A stretch of 64,000 nucleotides of DNA from Scleroderma bovista (lineage: Eukaryota > Basidiomycota > Agaricomycetes > Boletales > Sclerodermataceae). Below, in pieces: positions 57,686 through 64,000 of this stretch (its first letter is position 1; each line of letters opens with the position of its first letter). The notes under the pieces are model-generated. The model was given only the letters and a program-made list of their open reading frames with translations, was not told where the DNA came from and did not search any database. Location: the NCBI GenBank assembly GCA_037178675.1, contig JAYMGJ010000475.1, positions 1 through 64,000 of the forward strand. Direction: 5' to 3'. The translations under genes and the position numbers were made by a program.

Positions 57686-58238
57686 TTAACAAAAGTCACG
57701 CTTGATCTTCTCCAACATCGCGTTCATTCGCAGTTTCATGTCGGGCTGGCCTGTCGGGCGATGGGATGCGTTGTTAACTTGATTGTCTTTGGAGCGTTCG
57801 CGGGAGGATGGTACGTTGGGGCCACGCTGCTTGCGCAACGGTCCCGACTTGTGGGTGTGCAGGGTGCTTCGCGGGTATGCCTGCCTCGTCAGATCATGTA
57901 GGGATGCTTTGCTTGTGGGTGGGGAGTTCGCCAGCTGTGGCTCTGTATGAACAGGTGCAGAGTCCCTGACCTCAGAGCTCGCATGAACATCCGAAGTGTC
58001 TTCAGAGGGAACCTCGCGATGAGAACTGGGTTTGTCCTCGGATAGTCCTTGTCTTTTTTTTTGTGCCTTCCACTGGGTCTTCAGCTTTTTGTTATCGACC
58101 CATGATCTTTTGAGTTTCTTGGCTATGGTGTTCGCTCAGTCCTACGACCCAATGACAAGGAATACCAGGTTTACCTCGATTCTTGGGCAGGTAATGGAAA
58201 GTGGGAGGTTTTTTGTGCTTTCCCTCTGCGACAGTCAT
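57686..58238 (-). CDS. Small lysine-rich FYV7-like (rRNA-processing) protein
   Basis: Exons 58175-58238 and 57686-58122 (53-nt intron) give 166 residues. The N-terminal block ends in RAKKLKRSWVDNKKLKTQW followed by KAQKKRQGLSEDKP; the C-terminus has HDLTRQAYPRSTLHTHKS and MKLRMNAMLEKIKRDFC. The basic KKLK...W...K/Q...W..Q-K pattern with a terminal LRMNAMLEKIKRD helix resembles fungal Fyv7-like proteins, which act in small-subunit rRNA processing; the match is from memory of the family and is not proven. No single open frame with an ATG longer than about 15 codons covers exon 2, so simple ORF scans miss the gene. Its start is 89 bp from that of eIF1. Confidence 0.7.
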
Positions 58239-58327
58239 AATATGTAGAAGCTGAGTAACGATGACTCGGAGCCGAGTGCACTCTTTCCTCTACCAACAGC
58301 AACACATCACTCAATCTCTTAGTCCGC

Positions 58328-58833
58328 ATGAGTGTCGTGCAGAACCTCGAGAATTTTGGTGAGCATCGGCATTGCTCACCCAGGCACCTTGAATTACTAA
58401 CTTGTACTCTCCATACCATAGACCCCTTTGCTGATGAAGGCGATCCCCTCGCAGGGACTGCTGACGTTGGCTCCCAAGCAAATCACCTCCACATCCGTAT
58501 CCAACAGAGGAACGGTAGAAAGACTCTGACGACGCTGCAAGGCTTGCCAAAGGGTCGGTACAACATCCATCTGTTTCTGCCATGGCTTTACATTCCCTTC
58601 CAGAATATGATCCAAAAAAGCTATTGAAGGCCTTCAAGAAGGTATGTCATACTGAGTCATGCAATCTTCATATTTAATCAACTACGCAGGAATTTGCCTG
58701 CAATGGTAATGTTGTCGACGACCTCGAAATGGGCGAGGTCATTCAGCTACAGGGCGACCAGCGGAATAAAATATTTAACTTCCTCGTGGAGGCGGGCATG
58801 GAGAAGAGCTCCATAAAGGTGCACGGATTCTAG
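58328..58833 (+). CDS. SUI1: Translation initiation factor eIF1
   Basis: eIF1 binds the 40S subunit and enforces AUG selection during scanning. Four exons read MSVVQNLENF, DPFADEGDPLAGTADVGSQA then NHLHIRIQQRNGRKTLTTLQ and GLPK, then EYDPKKLLKAFKK, and EFACNGNVVDDLEMGEVIQL then QGDQRNKIFNFLVEAG with MEKSSIKVHGF. Every block matches the family, including the basic loop QQRNGRKTLTT and the final IKVHGF. Length is about 114 residues. As in other eIF1 genes, the start-codon context may be under autoregulation; here it is GTCCGCATGA. Confidence 0.97.
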
Positions 58834-59134
58834 TTATATGTAGTTGCCCGAGTGCATGGATTTGGATGTGCTTCACCATGAGATCATCCGTCATTTCACT
58901 AGTATTTTATGTGTTCCTTCTCGTGTGTGTACAATGTACCATCATGCTGTCGGTTGCAAATAAATCATTGTCTCAGATGCTGTACACTTAACAAAATCCT
59001 GTCACGAAAATGTAACTTGCCTCCGCCATCCTTGATCTACATCGCATGTGCCGAAGTGAAAGCCACGAGCGGATCAAAGGGTATGACTTAACTTTTCTGG
59101 GATGACGTGGCAACCCTGTGAATGCTCCTGCCGT
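58834..59134. other. Convergent 3' region of eIF1 and SNRNP27
   Basis: About 300 bp, presumably two 3' UTRs; no further gene seen. Confidence 0.5.
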
Positions 59135-60115
59135 TTATTTGATTTTGTCAAGTGGCCTGGGGAGAAGCTCTAAGAAAGCGGACGAGTGAAGGCAGGCATT
59201 GAAAATACCTATTGAATCCTCCGCGACTAAAATGACATGATTAGCTCTTGTCTGCAAACTTAGACGAAGAATGAACTGTACCGATTCATGTACTGGCGCC
59301 AAGTCCTGATCTTCTTAATATTGGCAGTACCTTCTTGATTGCCTTCGACGTGTTTTCCCTGGAAACCTAGATCAGTGAATGTTAAGTAGACAGTCGATGG
59401 CATACCTTGGTCGATCCAAACGACGAGAGACCCATAGCAGCCATCATAGCCTCGTCATCGGCATTGGTGGCGTCCATTTCTTCGCCTTCCTCGGAAGTAG
59501 CATTCAAGTGAAGGTCTTGTTTCGACGTTGACGCCTCTAAGGAACGATAATTCCGTGAATGAGTCTCAGTGATATAGAAGTTGAGAGCGCTCCCACGTAG
59601 TAACTGCGTCTGCTCTGACGCCTGCTCAGTATCATGCTCGTCTGGTTGGCGAGCACGATGTCCAGGTCCCTTCGTGCGGATGTCCATGTCTTTTGTGGAA
59701 GCTCTGTCTAACACTTCATGACCACGCCTATCATCTCTTCTACTGGACCGTCTGTCGTCCCTTGGATCTGATTTGCGATCGTTCCGGTCGTGGTCACGTT
59801 TGTCGTCCCGTTTCGAGGACTTGTAGTCTCTATCCTTGCCCCTCTCTCTGTCATGTTCTCTGTCTTTTTAGTACGTCATGTCAGAACCACAAAATATATC
59901 AGAAAATTGTTCAGCATACCCCTTCTTGGACTGCGAGATCGCCGTGGACTTGGAGACCTGCTCTCTCGTCTGCGTGTACTTTCACGATAGTTACTTGGCC
60001 TACCGCCCCTAGAATGACGATCCCTGTCTCTATCTCTTTCGCGATATCTGTCTCTGTCCCTGTCTTCCCGTTCCCAGCTGCGTTCGCGTCGCCTATAGTC
60101 GGTCCTCGAGGACAT
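59135..60115 (-). CDS. U4/U6.U5 tri-snRNP 27-kDa protein
   Basis: SNRNP27 is a spliceosomal component that helps choose the 5' splice site. The N-terminus MSSRTDYRRRERSWEREDRD begins an Arg/Asp/Ser-repeat (RD/RS) domain continuing through RRESRSPSPRRSRSPRRG. The conserved C-terminus is spread over four small exons: DDEAMMAAMGLSSFGSTK, GKHVEGNQEGTANIKKIRTW with RQYMNR, RGGFNR and PLDKIK. Reading straight through exon boundaries gives false stops, so the true end is at 59135-59137. The MGLSSFGSTKGK and RTWRQYMNRRGGFNRPLDK blocks make the identity firm. Start codons of this gene and the next are 39 bp apart. Confidence 0.92.
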
Positions 60116-60154
60116 GATGAATCAAGACAAAGAGTCGAGATCACATGACCACTG

Positions 60155-60956
60155 ATGTTCAGAGCGACCACAGTTGCGAGCGGTGAGTCTGGAGATCCTG
60201 ATCTTGTCTGGTCTGAAGCAATGCCCTTTAAGTAGATGCTAAAAGACACATACTGATAGTAAATGTGCCCCGGACTGCCCTTGCAGCAGACATTCGAAGG
60301 ACACTTCGACAGGAGCGAGTCATCGGGGTCGACGACAGTGCGTCTCAGCTACACCATATACGTCTGCTCCTTACTCTTTGACCAGTCCATATTGACCTTT
60401 TTCGCTTTACCCCCAATCGCCGCGCATACCTGACTCTCTCTCATCCCGACTTTCTCCAGAAGAACATCGCAAAACTCGAAAAGTCCTCGGTTGGCGGGTT
60501 CCTAGTCAATGCTTATCCAACGGATCCGCCTGCGGTGACACCCGAGTTGCGAGGCGTCAAGGGGCGTCAACTGGCTGCTAAACGGGGAGCTATCACCGGG
60601 ACAGGACCGTCTGGAGGTGTTCCGAGTAACGGGAGGCATGTTTGTATCAGCGGCCTGCCGCCGAAGGCTTCCTCCGAAAGCATAAAGGAATATCTTCAAA
60701 AGTTTGGACTGAGCAAGCTGGATGACAAGACGGAGATATACCAAGTGCCCCTGTAGGTGTTTCCCCTTCATTGTGAGCCCTAGTGGTGACTTTTCAATTC
60801 AGACCGGATAATGCTTTCTCACTATACTCAAGACACTTGCTACGGACGCAGTCAGTATTCGATTCCTATCATATCGTCCGACGGATACATATGAGCTACT
60901 TTCAACCTGATGTTTTTGGGAAGAAATTTCAGGTGCACGCTTGCGTGGTCCGTTGA
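60155..60956 (+). CDS. RRM-like protein, probably mitochondrial, unknown function
   Basis: Four exons (60155-60182, 60260-60337, 60386-60752, 60803-60956) give 208 residues. The N-terminus MFRATTVASVNVPRTALAAD with IRRTLRQERVIGVDD is basic, free of acidic residues for 19 positions, and suits mitochondrial import. FRFTPNRRAYLTLSHPDFLQ is followed by a basic Gly-rich linker. RHVCISGLPPKASSESIKEY then LQKFGLSKLD has the RNP2-like VCISGLP and helix of an RRM. A C-terminal block SYHIVRRIHMSYFQPDVFGK matches nothing I can name. RNA binding in mitochondria is an inference. Confidence 0.75.
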
Positions 60957-61140
60957 GCGTCCATTCTGGCCTCTGGAGTCGCTATGTACATCTGAATATT
61001 ATGGTTACTTTTAATCACAGTACGGAGACGCTAGTACATGTAATGAAGTTACAAAAGCAAGGGGAATTGTCACATTCTGTCTGCTTCAGCATCATCCAGC
61101 CGTGAACGAGGACCCTACAGGACAGGACGGTGAGTGCATA

Positions 61141-61887
61141 TCAAGGTAGGGACGTTATACGGACCAGTCTGAATGCGTCACCTTCGTCATCGGGGGACCG
61201 CGCACGCTTGAGTGTTACTGGTGCTGTCTCTGTCTCTTTCCATTCCCCTCCACCAGTGGCAACTGCTCCAGGGCCATCCTGGGCATCAGCATAACGTTCT
61301 TCAAATTCTCTCCTCCTCTCTAGCTGAGCCTGAGCGCCCCATCCTCCCCGACCGGGGTCGTAGTCCGTTCTGTGTTCGTCACGAACTTGCCCGCCACTCT
61401 TACCGCGACCGAACTGTCGTCCTTCTTTGTAGCCGAGATCGAGGTCGCACCGTATGATACGCTCGTCAAGTTTTGTACCACTGATATACTTCATGCATGC
61501 AAGTGCCTCCGCATGTGTATAATACTCCACGAAGCAGAATCCACACGGTGTTCTTCAGGGAAGTTAGTAATGTCTTCAACGACTGAGGAGTATTAAAAGA
61601 CTGCACCGGGTGTTGCGATCGAGACCCATGATAATACGCTTGATGCCTCCGCCATCTTCAGGACTGGTACACTTACTGAATAACTCATATATTTGCTCTT
61701 CTGTGGTGTAGAAACTCAAATTACCGATCTGAGACGGTTGGTGAGCCTGGTAAGGATCTGAGGAGTAATGGCTCACATATAGTGTCGATGACTTTGAAAG
61801 AAAGTCCTGCTGTTTCCCCCTATCTACTCTGCTCTGCGAGTCCTTGTAATTCGACGGCTGGTCGAGACGCTGGACGACGTGCGCCAT
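61141..61887 (-). CDS. CBC2: Nuclear cap-binding complex small subunit Cbc2/CBP20
   Basis: Cbc2 binds the m7G cap of nuclear transcripts together with Cbc1. The start [20 protein letters not shown] is at 61885-61887. The N-terminal tail is followed by the [23 protein letters not shown] then [24 protein letters not shown] then [32 protein letters not shown] and the arginine-rich [20 protein letters not shown] with YDPGRGGWG. The cap-stacking Tyr residues of the N-terminal part and RNP motifs are visible. The intron at 61729-61776 (48 nt, in frame, no stop) lies inside the RNP2 motif. A C-terminal extension of about 60 residues is Glu- and Arg-rich. Confidence 0.95.
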
Positions 61888-62002
61888 AACGCGGAACGGT
61901 GAGTGTCGACGAGTCTGGTGACTTATAGGTGGCACCATAAAAGGAAGGTGCTACCCATCACCCAAGTGAACGCGTCACCACCCTATATCGTCTGTTCAAG
62001 CC

Positions 62003-63638
<1,636 letters not shown>

Positions 63639-64000
63639 ATTTCTTGTCTCGTGAGTATATTGATTCGCTGGCAAACAGTTCGACTAATAGTCATCCCAGG
63701 TTTAGTATTGTATCATACTTTGCATTTGCTATTACCAACTGCCCGAAGTGTGATCCGAACATGTGCAACGGAACAGCTGCTCCTTCACTTTAGCGCCCCA
63801 CCGCACCTCCACGGGGTGGCGCTCATTCTTCAGAGCGAGATCAACTATAGCCGCCAAGGCGGCTATCCTGTCATTTATTCACTCTGCTGATTCGTCTTCC
63901 ACGTCCTCGGAGTTCACACGCAGGAAATACACATCCCTTACTCTGCAGGTAGTATTCCACTGAGGAATTTGTAAATAGAAGTGAGTTGGATCAAATGATT
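63639..64000. other. Window end; possible 3' end of a minus-strand gene
   Basis: The minus strand from the window edge stays open through HLIQLTSIYKFLSGILPAE, then meets GTAAGG, a good donor. An AG about 40 nt later leads to a short reading DVEDESAE before TGA (near 63886). This could be the tail of a gene lying beyond the window. A perfect 9-bp inverted repeat with a 2-nt loop (63847-63866) lies just downstream. Both are too weak to call. Confidence 0.25.

Noticed and set aside
63847..63866. Perfect 9-bp hairpin with 2-nt loop downstream of RPT3
   Set aside because: One isolated palindrome near a window edge; no known function for such hairpins at Pol II 3' ends.

Overview
This window is nuclear DNA of a basidiomycete fungus, most likely Agaricomycotina. 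Nearly every gene is interrupted by short introns of about 46-65 nt, genes lie on both strands at high density, and the proteins are fungal: Iml1, Mdm12, Slm3, a Pho80/Pcl-type cyclin, a Zn2Cys6 regulator, Mrp51 and an Asi-type RING protein. No species can be named from sequence alone. I resolved exon joins by eye from protein-family continuity and GT-AG (twice GC-AG) splice sites.

Layout. 0.2-10 kb: an unknown protein, the GATOR1/SEACIT subunit IML1, the NatB catalytic subunit NAA20, an AT-hook coiled-coil protein and a Pcl-type cyclin. 10-25 kb: a possible tiny gene, a membrane RING protein, PGS1 (phosphatidylglycerophosphate synthase), then a tRNA-centred run of DTD1 (D-aminoacyl-tRNA deacylase), SLM3 (mitochondrial tRNA 2-thiolation) and ELP3 (Elongator), followed by MDM12 (ERMES), a HYPK-like NatA regulator and a UDP-galactose-type transporter. 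25-38.7 kb: MRP51, CENP-C/MIF2, the NMD helicase UPF1, phosphoserine aminotransferase SERC, three intron-containing tRNA genes, a 2OG-Fe(II) oxygenase and the DEAD-box helicase RRP3. 38.8-52 kb: TRS130 (TRAPPII), ALG3, a Zn2Cys6 transcription factor and CDC4. 52-54.8 kb: a gene-poor interval with a decayed gene and a transposon-like element with perfect 25-bp inverted termini. 54.8-64 kb: a PAP2 lipid phosphatase, PPP4R2, a small FYV7-like gene, eIF1, SNRNP27, an unknown RRM-like protein, CBC2 and the proteasome ATPase RPT3.

The content is overwhelmingly core cellular machinery: tRNA and mRNA metabolism, mitochondria and ER lipid biology, cell cycle and proteolysis. I see no defence island, CRISPR array, secondary-metabolite cluster or integrated virus. 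The most interesting points are architectural: ten divergent gene pairs whose start codons are 39-241 bp apart, including two tRNA wobble-uridine enzymes sharing 63 bp; an 11-nt microexon in SERC; tRNA genes with 7- and 10-nt introns; two GC-AG introns; three introns that stay open in frame; a mobile element; and a relic gene.
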